DNA of 64,000 bases from Allodiplogaster sudhausi (lineage: Eukaryota; Nematoda; Chromadorea; Rhabditida; Diplogasteridae): assembly GCA_945643635.1 (NCBI GenBank), contig CALZFC010000252.1, forward strand, positions 2,908,501 through 2,972,500, written 5' to 3'. This document shows positions 1-16,673 of the stretch, in pieces. The translations under genes were made by a program, and so were the position numbers. The stretch's first letter is position 1. Each line of letters starts with the position of its first letter. The notes under the pieces were generated by a model. It was not told the DNA's origin and made no database searches. It saw nothing but the letters and a program-made list of their open reading frames with translations.

Positions 1-374
1 CTTACAAGATGAATTCTTCCAAGTCTGAATGAGGCGGCAAATTTCATGACGAGGGAAGTTGATAGTAAAAGTAGAAGAGGAGAGAGAAGAGCGGGTAAAA
101 TAATTAGGAGGCAACGAGGGGAGAGTGCCATCATCAACTGTATAAGCAGAGGAGAAAGTGTCAGCTAGAAGTTGGGCTTTATCTTTATCCGAAAAATAAG
201 TGCGGCCTGAAGGGGATGAGAGGGAGTCGACTCCACGGGGCTTGGAGGAAATACGGTTACGCATAAATTTGAAAAAGAGGGACTTATTCTTAGAATTGAC
301 AACATGCTTTTCAACATTACTAGAGTACTTATCCATGGCTTTGCAGTAGCGGGAATTGGCAGAAGAATAAGCGT
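1..374 (-). mobile_element. LINE fragment (reverse transcriptase region)
   Basis: This stretch aligns throughout with 41133-41513, the region just N-terminal to the reverse transcriptase core of the full LINE in this window, in the same orientation, with scattered substitutions. It is the inner end of a second copy of that family; the rest lies outside the window to the left. It ends near base 374 where the similarity stops, and contains no intact frame. Confidence 0.75.
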
Positions 375-718
375 TCTAAGAAATAGCAGTTAAAGAGAAG
401 TTAAATAAAAATTGATCTCAGCTGAAGCTCTCGGCTCGAGAATCGGGAACCATCTGGCCGGAGAATCTGCGAGTTCATTTCACACGCATCGTGGACAACT
501 AATCATCGTCTCCTATCCACCAGTGTATGTACATCTTTGCACGTTCACTCCTACGGATGCACAATCTCTTTGGTTTTACCCTTTTATAATGTTGTCTGCT
601 GAACATTTGCTTCATGTGTTTTTCATTTATGCAATGCGGACATTGTTCTCAATATAAAGAGATCTTTAAAAAGAGCATAAAGAGAGATGTCTTTGTTTAA
701 AGTGAACCAGTTCAACTT
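375..718. other. intergenic, nothing recognised
   Basis: Between the LINE fragment and the last exon of the TTL gene I see only a short unconvincing open frame on the plus strand (412-657) and no motif I recognise. It should hold the 3' UTR of the TTL gene. Confidence 0.4.
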
Positions 719-1225
719 TCAAATACGATCATTGTTCTCCTCGGAAAGACGGAAGGCACGGAGAGAGCGACGGAAGCGGCGGTCATCGTCATCATCCAAC
801 TCCACTATCTTTGCTCCCGTTTTCTCTCCAGGGAAGATTATCTGGAAAGAGAGAGAGAGAGAGAGGGTGAGAGAGAAGGAGAGAGAGGGAGAGAGAGAGA
901 GAGGGAAAGAGGAGAGAGAGGGAAGAAAGTGGCAGACATACATAGATCTAGGGGTCATGGGATTGAGGGGGTTAATGAGAACGAGCAAAAGAACTAGTGA
1001 CGACCTCCAAGTTGATTGTGCCAATGTCGAGAGTCTTCTTTGGCTTCGCACCGAGAGCAACGAACTCTTCGGGAATGTGGATGTTGACTCGACGGTATCC
1101 ATTCTGCAGGCATGTGTAGAGTAAGTCAGGGATAATTGAGAGAGAGAAACCAAGAGAGAGAGAGACAGAGAGACAGAGAGAGAGTGAGAGACAGAGAGAG
1201 AAAGCGAGAGACAGAGAGAGAAAGC

Positions 1226-1261
<36 letters not shown>

Positions 1262-1441
1262 TCATACTTTGGCTGGGTCCTTCTTCGGATCTCCGTCAAA
1301 ATTGTGGAAAACGGAGATGACTCCTTCAATCGTCGTTTCGTTCAACTGAAATCCATTCGTGTTGCCTTCAACGCTGAAAAGTCCATTAGATGCCGTCTTC
1401 TTCTGGGCGAGAATCTGGTCTGGATCTGCAGTGGGAAAGAA

Positions 1442-1483
<42 letters not shown>

Positions 1484-2234
1484 GAGGGAGAGAGAGTGGG
1501 AGAAAGGGAAAGACTATAGAAAAAAAAACATTGTCTTAAATTGCCACGGAGGGTACGGGTCATACAAATTCTTCCGGTTTGAGAGCACACCAAATCTGCG
1601 TTGCACCCGTTTCATGCGTCGCGGCTAGGCAAAGCATATAGCTCTAATCCAAATGCATCGATCGAAGTGATTTAAACTCCCTCCACAAGTTACCGTAATA
1701 TGTGGGCATTAATTTGAAAATTCTGGCAACTGGCAATTTGCCAGCAATTTCACCTTCGCAGTTCCGTTCCGTTTGTGTCACACAATACGATTGTGGAAAA
1801 CTTAAGAAATTTACAGTTCGACGCACCAAAATTCTCTCAAACCGGAAGGGGGTACCCTTCGTGAAATTGCTATTATCTATTACTCAATATCAAATTAAAT
1901 AATAAAACAAAAAAGTGCACCATCTTTCTTGTTCTGTGGGACTCTGAAGAGTGTAACCCTCGCGTCTTGCACAGGTTTCGTGCCACAAAGCAGCTTCCAC
2001 TCAAGAATCCCACTGGTGCGAGAATATGAATTGAAATAACAACGTGAGATAGAGAGAGAGTACAGGAGAGAAAGAAAGAGGTAAGAGAAGCGAAAATAGA
2101 GAATGAAAATGAGAGAGAAAGGGGCGTACTTTGGTCCCGACCGCTCTCTTTGCAGCCTTTTGAATCGTCTCGTATTTGTGATCTGCCCTGACGGCGATGA
2201 AGACAACGAAGGCCAGAAGCAGACGAAGCAGCAT
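719..2234 (-). CDS. transthyretin-like (TTL) secreted protein, five exons
   Basis: Predicted secreted protein of 187 residues from exons 2234-2130, 1999-1921, 1425-1268, 1103-1005 and 841-719; phases agree at every junction. Residues 1-17 form a hydrophobic signal peptide (MLLRLLLAFVVFIAVRA). The TTL fold follows: a KLLCGTKP strand near residue 38, a GxFxVEG-type strand mid-protein, a YRRVNIHIP strand, and the family signature KTLDIGTINLE followed by IIFPGE. TTL proteins are a nematode-expanded extracellular family of mostly unknown ligand. Unusual points are the absence of the usual HDC...C cysteine pair before the IP strand, and a tail with five Asp then many Arg after FPGE. Exon 2 uses an unusual TTGAG acceptor; the alternative nearby CAG would bring a stop. 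Family call sure; exon 2 start slightly less so. Confidence 0.85.
1540..1878. mobile_element. MITE-like inverted-repeat element in TTL intron 2
   Basis: The two ends of this intronic stretch are imperfect inverted repeats: a GAGGGTAC...TTCCGGTTTGAGAG arm at about 1546-1585 and its complement at about 1830-1872. The interior has no open frame. This is the structure of a small non-autonomous DNA transposon. Exact ends are uncertain. Confidence 0.5.
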
Positions 2235-2542
2235 TGGGGAAGCGGTGGCTTGGAGAAGATGTTGAGGGACTCACTCTCCTGTCACGTTGATAGGGAAGAA
2301 GCGGACTAATATAAACAGGTGAAGGAGAAGAGCGATTATCACCCATTTTAGTGGCCAGTGATAGTGGGCAGCTGTCGAGTTATCAGTACTCCATGCGGCG
2401 AGGAAACAGGGAATCCCTACCACCTTATTTCTACAACAAATTTCAATCGACCCGCCCGTTTTGGTCCCATCTCTCCTTTGGAATACAGACAAGAAATGCC
2501 CTCATCATTATCTTGATGTGCGCAATTGCGCCAAAAATGATT

Positions 2543-2726
2543 ATAAAGAGAAAACTTGAAGCCGCCTCATGTCTAGCCTTCGCGTTTTGAATGAATCACT
2601 CGCTTTTTCCTTTCTTCTGGCCCGTTTCTGATAGCAAAGAGAAAACAATTAGCGGTCTCATGTATAGCTTTCGGCATCGCAAATGAATCACACGCCCGTT
2701 CCTTTCTTCTCGCCCGTTTCTGTTGT
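2543..2726. repeat. imperfect direct repeat, about 90 bp x 2
   Basis: Two units (about 2543-2632 and 2635-2726) share AAAGAGAAAAC, CTCATGT.TAGC, AATGAATCAC and CCTTTCTTCT.GCCCG in the same order. They lie between Nup133 and the TTL gene (2235-2986), where I see no coding exon. Confidence 0.6.
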
Positions 2727-2986
2727 TACCCAAGTTTGAGGAATTCAAACACACTCGATTTTCAAGATTACTTTATTGCAGGATTCATCTCATAAAGTTG
2801 CATCGGGAAGAAAAACAGGCATAATTGTACTCTTCCCTTATCATGAGTGTGTCTCTTCCCTCGCCCTTATATTTTCTCGTGTTCACTTCCACGGGAAACT
2901 TGAAAACGGCTGCCCGTTATCGGGAAAATGGATGAACAAGAACGGAAAACCGAAATGAATAACGAATAAATCAGTGATATTAACAG

Positions 2987-5900
2987 CTAAGAGGCTGCGA
3001 TGAGTAGCTTTGATTTGGTGAGAAGAGAACCGATAACTTGTTTGGTCCCTTCGTTCACGGAAGATGAAGTCAATTCACTCACTGGCGGCAGAATCAGCTC
3101 CTTTTCTCTTCTGCTCATTTCTATAACAGGCATCTCATTTAGAGATGATTCGTTGAATGCTGACTAATATGATGAACCTGAGGAAGTGATCACCGCGTCC
3201 AGAAGGATCCCAAACAGGCTTTTCGAGGCATCGTCCACGTCTTGCATCTGATGGTGAGACACAACTTCAGCATCTTTCACTTTACATTCCTTACTTTCTC
3301 TCCCTCATGCATACTCTCGAATGTTCTCCCTTCAGCTTTTTTTAAATCTAACATCCAATTACTTCTCTCATTCTTTCTCTCAATTTCACTACTCAGTTCT
3401 CCACACGCTCTCTCTCTCTTTCTCTCTGTTTCTCTCTCTACCTCATTTCTCTCTCTCCTCTCCCCCTCTCTAGCACTCCCCCATTTGAACAATCTTATGC
3501 TTATCCCCTTTTCCTTGATAATATAAGAACTGACGGTTTCCAATTCCTTGTCCACTGTCTGCATCCAAATTGTCTTGAGAATCTGGTGGAGATGTTTCTT
3601 GTTCTCCTCGTATTTCTCTTCTTCGCTCCTAATCAATTCGGATGACACGGCATGCAAGGCCCTGAAGGATGAATCTTTCATTCAAGTTTATATGCATATA
3701 AGTGAATCTCTTAGAATGGGACACAGAAACCTGAGCAATCCAGCCACTTGATCATTGTCATCCGCAAGGTTGACCTCAAAAAGAAAGCAATAACAACTGA
3801 AAGTCAGAACGGAAAGAGAAGCTGCTCACATCAACAATCTCCTCGAGGCTAAGTGGCCGATCTGAGGCATTTCCAAAGATTTGGGAGAGAAGTTCTTGAG
3901 GGACCGCTTCGTTGTGGCCAATCAGAGTCAACTCAGCAAGAGAGTCACTCTTAACGTCTTTCTCATTCTCTCTCTTTCTTACTAGAACCTCCCTCTACCT
4001 CTCTCTATCTCTCGCACCTTCATCTCCGGTTGCTCTTCAGTGGCGCAACACGCTGAGAGATAAGCAAGAGAGCAGTACATCTAAAGGAGGGACAAACTTT
4101 CAGATCTAAAGAAAAGAAATGTCTAATTTTGAATAAATTAGAGAAAAACCTCGCCTTCTTATCCCACAGTTTGGTTGCTGACTCTGCTGTGGTCAGAAGA
4201 CTGCTGGCCGCCTGAATGTATCTACATAATGAACCTATTTAAATAACCACCACATAGAGAATCACTGTTATTCTGTATGATCCGGAGAATGAAGGGTGTT
4301 ATAAGAGTGAGTGAAACCTCTTGATACTGATGATTCTGCAGTTGTCTCCTCCATCGAATGCTATCGTGTTGAGAGAGGAAGTTGTCCACATTTGCTCCGC
4401 TCTGCTCCAAGAGTTCACCGGTCATTTCTAGAAGATTCCGAGTTCTTATCTCCTACTTTCATTGTCATCTAACTATGCTGCAGATAATAGTTGCAGATGT
4501 ACAACTCAAAGTCATCGGCTGCGAATCTCCTCTTGTAGTTCTCAATGTATTTCTGCCTCTCTTCTGGCTCGAAAGCGTGCGTGATTTTCACCATTAGCTT
4601 GAAGTCCTGTAAAATGACCAAATCTTAGCAAGTCTATCTTCCTACTGAAGCAATCATATATTGGAAGTAGTAGCTACAAAGGAAATGAATGTAATAAAAG
4701 GAAGGATTGCCAAGCCTTGAATCTCTCAGCAAGTTCGAGTGCGAGATTAGCTTCTCCGATGTTGAAAATACGAAGAAGGATCGGGTCTCCTTCTGCTCGT
4801 TCCTTTCTCTCTCCAAGTGCGAACATTGCAACCGACACCATCGCGTCCTTCAACAAGAAGGTCCTTTCATTTCCCCCGTTGAGTGAACAGGAACAGACAA
4901 CTTTCAACCAAATCACTCATAACTACTTCTAGTTAGAAAGGGCCAACCTTGAGCTGCACTCTCGTATTTGGTGAGACATCTGAAGAATCAGCCTCCAGCT
5001 CTTCAAGGAGAAGGGACACCTGCAAGAAAACTCCTTTTAATTTCAATGTTTATTTTCCAGACCATGCGTTACCTCTTAAAATTATCGATATAAAAATCTA
5101 TAGCTGCTAAGCAACGAACTGACAGCCTTGCGATATGCAGTGGAGATGTCCCCGCGAAGCCATTTGACATCCTCGATATAAGCTTCAGGAATCATTGAAT
5201 TCCTGAAAATGCGATTGTAGTGAGAATGGCTTTGATGTCAATTCGCAACAGGGACAGGTGGAAAATAATGTGCGCCAAAACTATTTCAATTAAAACACAT
5301 TCATAGTGTTTATGTGCAAAAGTGAAATTTAGTCATTTCCATTATTGCAAAAATCATAGCCTTTTTTTCGTGCACGTGGTATTGTGTGATTTATACTAAC
5401 TATGTCCAGCTAGTCACAATGACTTACCTCCTGGCCTTCTCCACGGCATTGGCAGCAGCAGAGAAGATCCTGGCGAGGGCGAAGAGGATCTCCACTCTCT
5501 TCTCTGCCGTAGGTGACTTCCTCTTCTCAGCTGCCACTTCCACGAGAGCAGAGAAAGCCAAGTGAAGTGAAGACAACTGAAGGTGGACAAGGCTGGTCAG
5601 AACTCCACTACTTGCACCACCCACCTTGGAGAGGAACAGCGACTCGAAGGTAGAGTTCACTGCTTTCTGCTCACGTGCACATCTACGAGCTGCGCTCTCT
5701 AGCAACTTGCGCTCCTTAACAGAGAGGGTCGGGAGAGAGGGGCAAAAGGAGCAGAGAATGTAAAGCACTAGCGAGAACAGCAGACCGAGAAACAGAGAAC
5801 GAGAGAGAGATCTAAATAGAGAGAGAGAGAGAGAGAGAGAGGAGATATACCCTAGACGAGTGGAATGCCGGGACGACAGCGGCGACTGCTGCTCTTTCGG

Positions 5901-6488
5901 CGGCCTCTTCCATGAGACCACCTAGAAGACGCTGCTCAGTTTCTGCCGCCCCCTCTGGCAGCACACTCACCAGCTGATTGCAAAGCTAGAAAGAGAAAGG
6001 AGGGATGAAGGAGGGGGAGGGGGAGAGCGAGAGAGAGTGGCTGACCTGATCCATGAGATGCATACTCCGCAGGAAGAGGAAGAGTCGGCCGAGAAGGACG
6101 TTCTTGTGTGCCAAGTCAGTGGAGATGGAGGGGGCGAAGGGGGGAGAGTCTATGAGATCCACCACGAAAGAGTACACGAGGGAGGGCAACTCCACTCTCT
6201 CCTCTCTTCTCAGCTCTTCCAGCACTGACGATGCTTCCATCTTTAATTCAACTTACGTTTGCCTCTTTATTTTATTTCTCAATCTATCTCAATTATTGCA
6301 GCAGAGCAAGAAATACAAAAGGTAGCTAACAATATTCTTGGAAGAGAAGTGGAGAAGAGCAGTTTTAAGCAGCGTCATCTGCTTGGAGTCCGCGCCATCC
6401 GGAGCCAGTCGCTCGCGCAGACAATTCTCTGACCCCTCCGGCATCGACTTCTCCGTGAATCCTCTTCAATCATTCATTTGAGAAGAAG

Positions 6489-6534
<46 letters not shown>

Positions 6535-8705
6535 AGAGAGAGAGAGAGAGAAAGAGAGAGAGTCAGAATGACAATTAAATGAGACTGACTTAGGCAATAG
6601 TCGGACGGCCTCGATTCCACTGCGGCTGCGAAGCAGGAAAACATGTTCATTACAACCTGGAGAATGGAAAGGTTAAGCGAGCACAACCAAATGGAAAGAA
6701 ACCGAATCCAAGAAGAAGTTCATCGTCGTGAAGAGGGAGTGTTCGGTTGAACTCCAAGGGGCTGTCTCCGTCTATCACATCCGGCAGATGAACGATCTAT
6801 ACAAACGGAACTCTTTACATATTCATGCTACGACAAGAATAGAAGGAGTAACCTGAATGAAAGAGGAGTGGATGACGCAGACTCCATCAGTGTGTTTCAT
6901 GCTGGCAGAATGAACAACGGGCGAGGAGAGGGCGAGGTGGAATCGACCAATCAGGGAAGGCGCATCGCGGAACTCAAAAGGCAGTCACTTCCGTCAACTC
7001 TCTTCTATGCAACTCAATTCTACTTATTGGAAGAAGCTTTGTGATCAATTAGCATCGTCAAGTCCGACGCTGATAGAAATAGTAAAACCACATTTAGCCA
7101 AGAATTCCAATGAATCTATATTACGTCAGCGGATTAATGTAAAAATGTTGCACTCGATTACCTAAGTAATGAAAATGAGTTTACACGAAACATTTTAAAC
7201 CTGTGTATTCTGCGATAAAGGATGGCTAAGGACAAAGATGGCTGAAGCCCTCGAAGGGGCGGCCTCCTCCTCCAGACTGTCCACGTATGCTGAATTCAAG
7301 GATGAAGTTGTATACTCAGTGAAACGTAAGAATCAATAAATCTACCAAGAATAAATTGCAAATGATCAGTCTCAGAAGCGACAGCCGCAAGGAGGAGGAG
7401 CCCATCACGAAATTCGGCTCCGTCCAGAAGCAAAAGGCGGGGCTGCTCACTGCAGCGGATACCCGACTCCTGATTCATCACGTTGAATGGGATTGACAGA
7501 ATAAAGAAAAAGAAGAACGAACTCTGAGCTTAGCGACTGCATCGACACTGAGAAGCTTCTCAGATGAGACGGACCAGAGAAGAGATCTTTCCATCGGGTT
7601 GAACAGCGAGAGAGAAGAAGCACTCACAACGCACACATCACAGGACTCAAAGAATAAATTATTCCACGTTCTCTCTGATTCATAAAGTAACCAGGTGTGA
7701 TATTTTGTTGTAAATTGAAAAGAAATTTAAGTTCACGTTCAATTTTCTTATATTAGAAATAATTCACATAAGATAAAAATACTTTGCATTGAAAAAAAAA
7801 CAGAAGAACCTCTCCATCGCCGATATCTTCATCATCCTCAGGTAGATCAGTGCGCAGAATTATGGAGCGAGCCACTTGCATTCTTAAAAAACATAAATTA
7901 TATCTATAAAATAGATCGCTGCCCTCACCCGGTGGCTGATTGAGACTGGCCGAAAAGAAAGGAAGAGAACGTGCGAGTGATGCTGCGCTCTTCCAGACTC
8001 CCCAGCAATCGCCAGTCAATTTGAAGCCGACTCTCGCTGGCTTCCAAGCGATATAACGAGCCCGAAGTTGTGGTTAGCAAGACAACCACGAAACCAGCTG
8101 AAGAAAGCGATGTTAGAAACGGTGAATCTCCCTTGATGTAAATTCAATAATAACTAACCAGCGAATGGAATCGCAGTTTGAAGGGAGAAAGCAACTTGAT
8201 TTGAAAGATCAATGATAGTATCAGAGTGAGGGCCACCGAGCACTGGCCAATGCCGCACGTTTCCCTCGCCAGAAATAGCCAGCACTCCAGGGACTCCTTG
8301 TGGGTTTCCGTAAAGCAGAATCGTGTCTGCCGTGTAGGGCAGACCGGACGGTGCCAGCTGCAGTTTCTGCACACTTTTCTCAAGTGCTCGTCCGCGCTGA
8401 AAGTCAAGAGATTAGGGAAACTTTTGCAGCAAGAACAACCATAGCGAAGGTACATGAGCAGGAAATAACCTCATTCAACTTCCACACGAAGAGAGAATGC
8501 TTTGACACCAGCCAACAGTAGCCGCTGCTGGAAATTGAAGCACATTTAGGAGCAAGATCGTCCTTCGAACCTGTTCAACGTCCATAATAATCAAAGATCC
8601 TGATTCATGCCACACAAAGTGAAACTAACCACCCTGTAGAACCTCACGAACAAGAGCTGGATACTCTCCAGCAGTCTTGTTCAGGGCAATTTCCAAATCC
8701 CCCAT
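2987..8705 (-). CDS. NUP133: nucleoporin Nup133, about 20 exons
   Basis: Scaffold nucleoporin of the Y (Nup107-160) complex. First exons 8705-8633, 8570-8470 and 8396-8159 splice in phase. They give the N-terminal beta-propeller with the family's 'SGYCWLVSKHSLFVWK' strand and 'GVLAISGEGNVRHWP', the Nup133 repeat equivalent to VAxxEGxIRYWPS in animals. Later exons include 6240-6046, 5712-5424, about 4850-4732, about 4612-4510, 3940-3840 and about 3665-3550, and form the long helical C-terminal domain; the stop is at 2987-2989. The ATG is directly preceded by TTTATAG, so it may be an SL trans-splice site, or an N-terminal exon may be missing, since most Nup133 proteins start with a disordered segment. 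Introns carry GA/CT tracts. Not every exon border was resolved. Confidence 0.82.
6485..6566. repeat. (GA)n tract in Nup133 intron
   Basis: Nearly pure GA dinucleotide run, CT on the sense strand of Nup133. Further tracts in the same gene lie at about 5799-5843 and 6009-6037. Confidence 0.9.
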
Positions 8706-9025
8706 CTATAAACAAGATTTCCGAATCAAGCATAATCTACAACCAAAAAATATATAAGAAAAGCCGCAAAAATATAATTGCCCCTTCACTATGCAAAAAG
8801 TAGAGTAAATTGAAATTAACCACCAGAGTAAGTTACCATCAAATTACTGTGCAATAGGGCTGAACGGTTTGGGACTTCATAACTTATAAAATTAATTTTT
8901 TGGGGGAAAGGCAAATGAGGCTAAGATATGAGCAAATTTTTGTTTGAAAATTGTTTTTATTTTATCGAGTTGTGAAAGTAGCGCTTCTTTATATTTTGAT
9001 AATACTTGACTCATTGAGGGGAGGG
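8706..9025. promoter_or_regulatory. divergent promoter region, Nup133 / nucleoside transporter
   Basis: A 320-bp AT-rich gap separates the Nup133 start (minus strand) from the transporter start (plus strand). It has no convincing exon and must hold at least part of both 5' control regions. No individual element can be assigned by eye. Confidence 0.4.
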
Positions 9026-11720
9026 ATGGTGTCGGAGGAGAAAGTCGCACTCGAGGATATCTCTGCGAAGGACGTCGCCGTCGCTGTTTCTTTCGGTATG
9101 GGTTCATTTCTTGTTTACAAGAAGACGTTTTTCGTGCGCGAAGTAATCGAATTCACGGCAGCAACAAAATTAGTGGTGTTCCCTTTTCTCTCTTTCAAAA
9201 GTGGCAAGACTTGAACCTTGACTAATTTGACGTGACGGGATTGTAGAGATTTTTTTTTGCTGGCTGTGTCATTCTTATGATAATCAGTTTGTTAATGTTT
9301 TTTTTACTGGAAAGGAACATGAGCTAGCGTGGGAGCTATTAATTTCTTGTTTACAAAAAGAACAGTAGACCTACCGCAGCGCATGCGTCATCTGTATAAT
9401 TATTCAAATTTAAAACTGAGAATTATACGATGGAAACTGGTTGATAGGTCAAAAGATTGAGGCGTATGTTCAAGATAATACAGAAAAACGAGAGGAGGAA
9501 CCTTTTCTGCTGGACGAGACTAAAAAAGGGGAAGACGCTCCCGCCGACGCCCGAAATCTCGTGTACTGGATAATTCTGCTGCATGGAGTCGGAACTCTCA
9601 TGCCGTGGAACATGTTCCTCACCATTGCGCAGTCGGTTGGTCCATTATAACGTCATCGTGCTTCAAAAATTTATTTTATTTTAATTTTTTTAAAGCCACA
9701 AGAAGTTGCGAATGAACTTGAATTTGTGTTGTTGTTTTTTGCTCCGATTGTCAAAAGCTTTCAATTGCAGTACTACGTGGATTTCAAGTTCATGGAGCCA
9801 GGAGCGAACAACACAATGCTGCCGACTGTCTATTCGAGAAACTTCCTCAGTCTCCTTGGAGTCTTCTCCCAGATCCCGAACCTTGTCCTCAACTTTCTCA
9901 ACATCTTCGTCACGATCAAGTATACATTTTCGTTCTTCATCAATTTCCCATTTAAATGATTGGAGTAATTTGTAGGGGTGATTTAACGAAGCGAATCAGC
10001 ATTTCTCTTCTCATCGTCGGTTTCGTCGTTCTCTTCACGATGTCTTTCATTTACATGGAGACTGCATCATGTTAGTCATTCGCTAATTGCACCAGAGTCC
10101 ATAGCCAGTCCTTCCTCGCTACAGGGATGGGCGGCTTCTTTGTTCTGACGCTCGCTTCTGCTGTTTTCCTGAACGGTGCTAACGGAATTTACCAGAACAG
10201 CATCTTCGGACTGGCTTCAGACTTCCCTTTCAAGGTTTCTTGAATTTTTATCTCTACGTGCTATGATTCATAGGAACTGTACTCCGTTACAGTATACAAA
10301 TGCCGTGATCATCGGGAACAATCTGTGCGGGACCTTCGTGTCTGTGTTGTCGATAGCGACGCTGTTCCTGTCTGAGAGTGTGCAGAATGCAGCCTTCTCG
10401 TACTTCGGCATCTCTCTGCTCACGATTGTCTGTTGTTTCGCGTCGTTCTTCGTCCTCAAGAAGCTTCCTTACTATCGCTACTTTGCTGAGAAGAAAGTCT
10501 CTGCTTCCGTTGAAGACATTCCGAAAGATGAAGAGCCAGTCGAGAGTGGATTCCGCCAGTTTATTCTAGCATTCCAGGAGGTAACTTCCCTTCCATTTGG
10601 TTTGGTGATTGGCTGGTATTTCTGCTCAGCGAGGATTCCTTGCAGGGTTACCCCCAGATGATGAATGTCTTCCTCGTATTCTTCGTCACCCTCACCATCT
10701 TCCCTTCCATGATGGTTGACATCAGACCAGAGGCCGATTCCGCAATCGCTCACTTTATCGGAGGTGCTGAATCTTCATTTTATTCTTATTTTAAAGAAAA
10801 GCAACATTTACATTACTTAATTTTCCGTGATTCGTGTGCTCATATTCTTGCAGATAAGCTGTACGTGTCGGTGACTACCTTCCTTCTGTTCAATCTCTTC
10901 GCGTTTATCGGTTCCATGCTTGCAAATGTTGTCCAAGTGGTCAGTACAATTTGAAGAGTCCACGTTTACCTTACCTGTCGTTTGTGTATTAGATATTTAC
11001 CGGAAAACAAATATCTTAGTTGTACAGTTAATTGTTTAAGCCTGGGCCGGAGAAGCTGTGGATGCTGACAGTTCCTCGAGTTCTGCTGATTCCCCTCTTC
11101 ACCGTGATGAACTACCGCCCCATGACGCGTTCCCTGCCAGTCCTCTCCCACTCCACTCCCTTCTTCCTCCTCTGCGGAATCTTCATGAGTGTCTCATCCG
11201 GCTACCTCTCTTCCCTCTCCATGATGTATGCTCCGAGGTTGGCCACTCTTTCATTCTTCTTCCTGCTGTTTATGTAGCTGTTCTCATTCTCATGGTGATA
11301 GCATTTCAACTGTGAGAGCTTCTCTTCCGGTTACTGGTGGGTTTGACTAGCGTGTGGATGAATGTCAATGGCCTTTGCATTGTAAAATAGTCTCGCAAAT
11401 ATAGCAGTCGTATGGTTGCCGAATTCCACGAGTAATTGAAGTGGAAATCGCGGTTAAATTATATAATGTAATTTTTTCTCGAGAGGAATAAATTAATCGC
11501 ACATGAAAGGCGAAAAGAGAGACTAGAGAGAGGAGAGATAGGTAGAGAGAGAGCGAGAGAGAGAGAGAGAGAGAGAGAGTGCCGTGATTGCAGGGGCGTC
11601 TCTCCCTCTCGAGTTCGCACAGTGTGTATGATGGCTGCGTTCTTCCTCATCTTCGGAATCGTGGCTGGTCTTCTCTTTTCCATGGTGGTCGCTTCTTTCG
11701 TCGACCGCATTGGAAACTGA
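9026..11720 (+). CDS. equilibrative nucleoside transporter (SLC29/ENT family)
   Basis: Multi-pass membrane transporter for nucleosides. Exon 1 (9026-9095) joins exon 2 (9448-9635) in phase through GGT. Exon 2 ends in the ENT TM1 signature YWIILLHGVGTLMPWNMF. Further exons lie at about 9770-9920, 9976-10070, 10127-10233, 10291-10579, 10647-10763, 10855-10939, 11041-11239 and 11595-11720. Family landmarks are NGANGIYQNSIFGLASDFP (TM4), a hydrophilic central loop (KVSASVEDIPKDEEPVE), PRVLLIPLF and SSGYLSSLSMMYAPR (TM8-9), and a last helix ending FVDRIGN at the stop. The N-terminus is an approximately 45-residue acidic cytoplasmic segment. The last intron contains a (GA)n tract just before its acceptor. 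Membrane segments in the middle are inferred from hydrophobicity. Confidence 0.88.
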
Positions 11721-12913
11721 AGTTCCTCCGAAATCCCTCTCTCCCCTCAATCTGTTCCCTAGTTGTATTTACTTATAGATTGTTAATGATTGTTTGTAAC
11801 TTGCTAATCAATTATTGAATTGTTAACTAATTTTTTATAAATTAATAGCGTATACTGCTTTGCTACTTATTATTTTGTTGAGATTGTTATTAATGCTTGT
11901 GCCTGGTCTTCTGTCTGTATGTATTGACAGCTTGCATGAATGCGCCCTTTTTTCTAGATTGACATTGAATTGTTTGTTCTCGCTTTGCTTGTTTAGTCTG
12001 CTCTTCAATATTCCTCCTTTTATCATCGCTCTTTCGACTTTTGGCATGTGCTTGTTGCTAGTATCACTTTCTCTTTCTTCTCTTTCCTCCTCTGCTTCCA
12101 TGGCAAAGGCGCAGACAGAACCATAACTTTCACTCATCCTCGTGCAGCTGTGCCTTCGTTTCTCTGACCTCGTAACTAGTTGAGATTTTCAAAGCTCACG
12201 CAGTATTAACCATAACATTTCTGTCTCTTAACGTGCCAAACATCAGGTGAACAGCAATAGGTCAGGTTGCGATCTTGTGAGATTTTGATTGTTATGAATT
12301 CTTGAGATTGTCCTCCCCCGCTACTCGCAACTCTCTCCTCCCTTGTCCGATTCAATCATCTCTCGCCGCCTTCTCCCATAATCCACTATGCGGCCAAAAT
12401 AAATGTTGCGAGTGCAATTGGGCATGCATCGGAATGTAGACATGAGAAAGGAGAATGGAAGAGGGCATCGCGCTGAAGGTAGAAAAGAAGCAGGGAAAGG
12501 CCCTCCTCCGGTTGCCATGCCACTCCCATCGATCTTCTCCACACAACAACACGCACCTGGCCGATTCCCACCAACCACCGCAAATTGCTTGTTCATTCAG
12601 ACCGGGGCCACCCGAGGGGACGCTGCCCAGCCAGGCCCTTCTTACTCCTCGGCCCATGACCCTCCTTCATAGAGAATGAATTGAGAGAAGATGCCTCCTT
12701 ACCTCTCGTTCACTATCTTTCTTGCTCACGATCAGCCACTTTATATCTAACTCTTCTCTCTCTCTCCCTTCGCTCACTCTGTCTCCCCCTCTTTCTCATC
12801 GTTCATTAAATTTTTCTCTTTCTATTTATTTTATATGCTCCGTGTTCAATTTTATCACTGTTATTTTGGTCTAAAAAAATACCCATTACCGCCCTTCCAC
12901 AGCAGTCGCAGAA
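11721..12913. other. intergenic between ENT and beta-tubulin 1
   Basis: Contains the ENT 3' UTR and the upstream region of tubulin 1. The open frames here (for example 11860-12126, 12403-12672) look like chance and show no family features. CT-rich stretches occur at 12740-12830, close to the tubulin start. Confidence 0.5.

Positions 12914-16673
<3,760 letters not shown>

Noticed and set aside
12403..12679. Overlapping frames upstream of tubulin 1 on both strands
   Set aside because: Several frames are open at once, none has a family signature or sensible splice sites; probably chance in GC-richer DNA.
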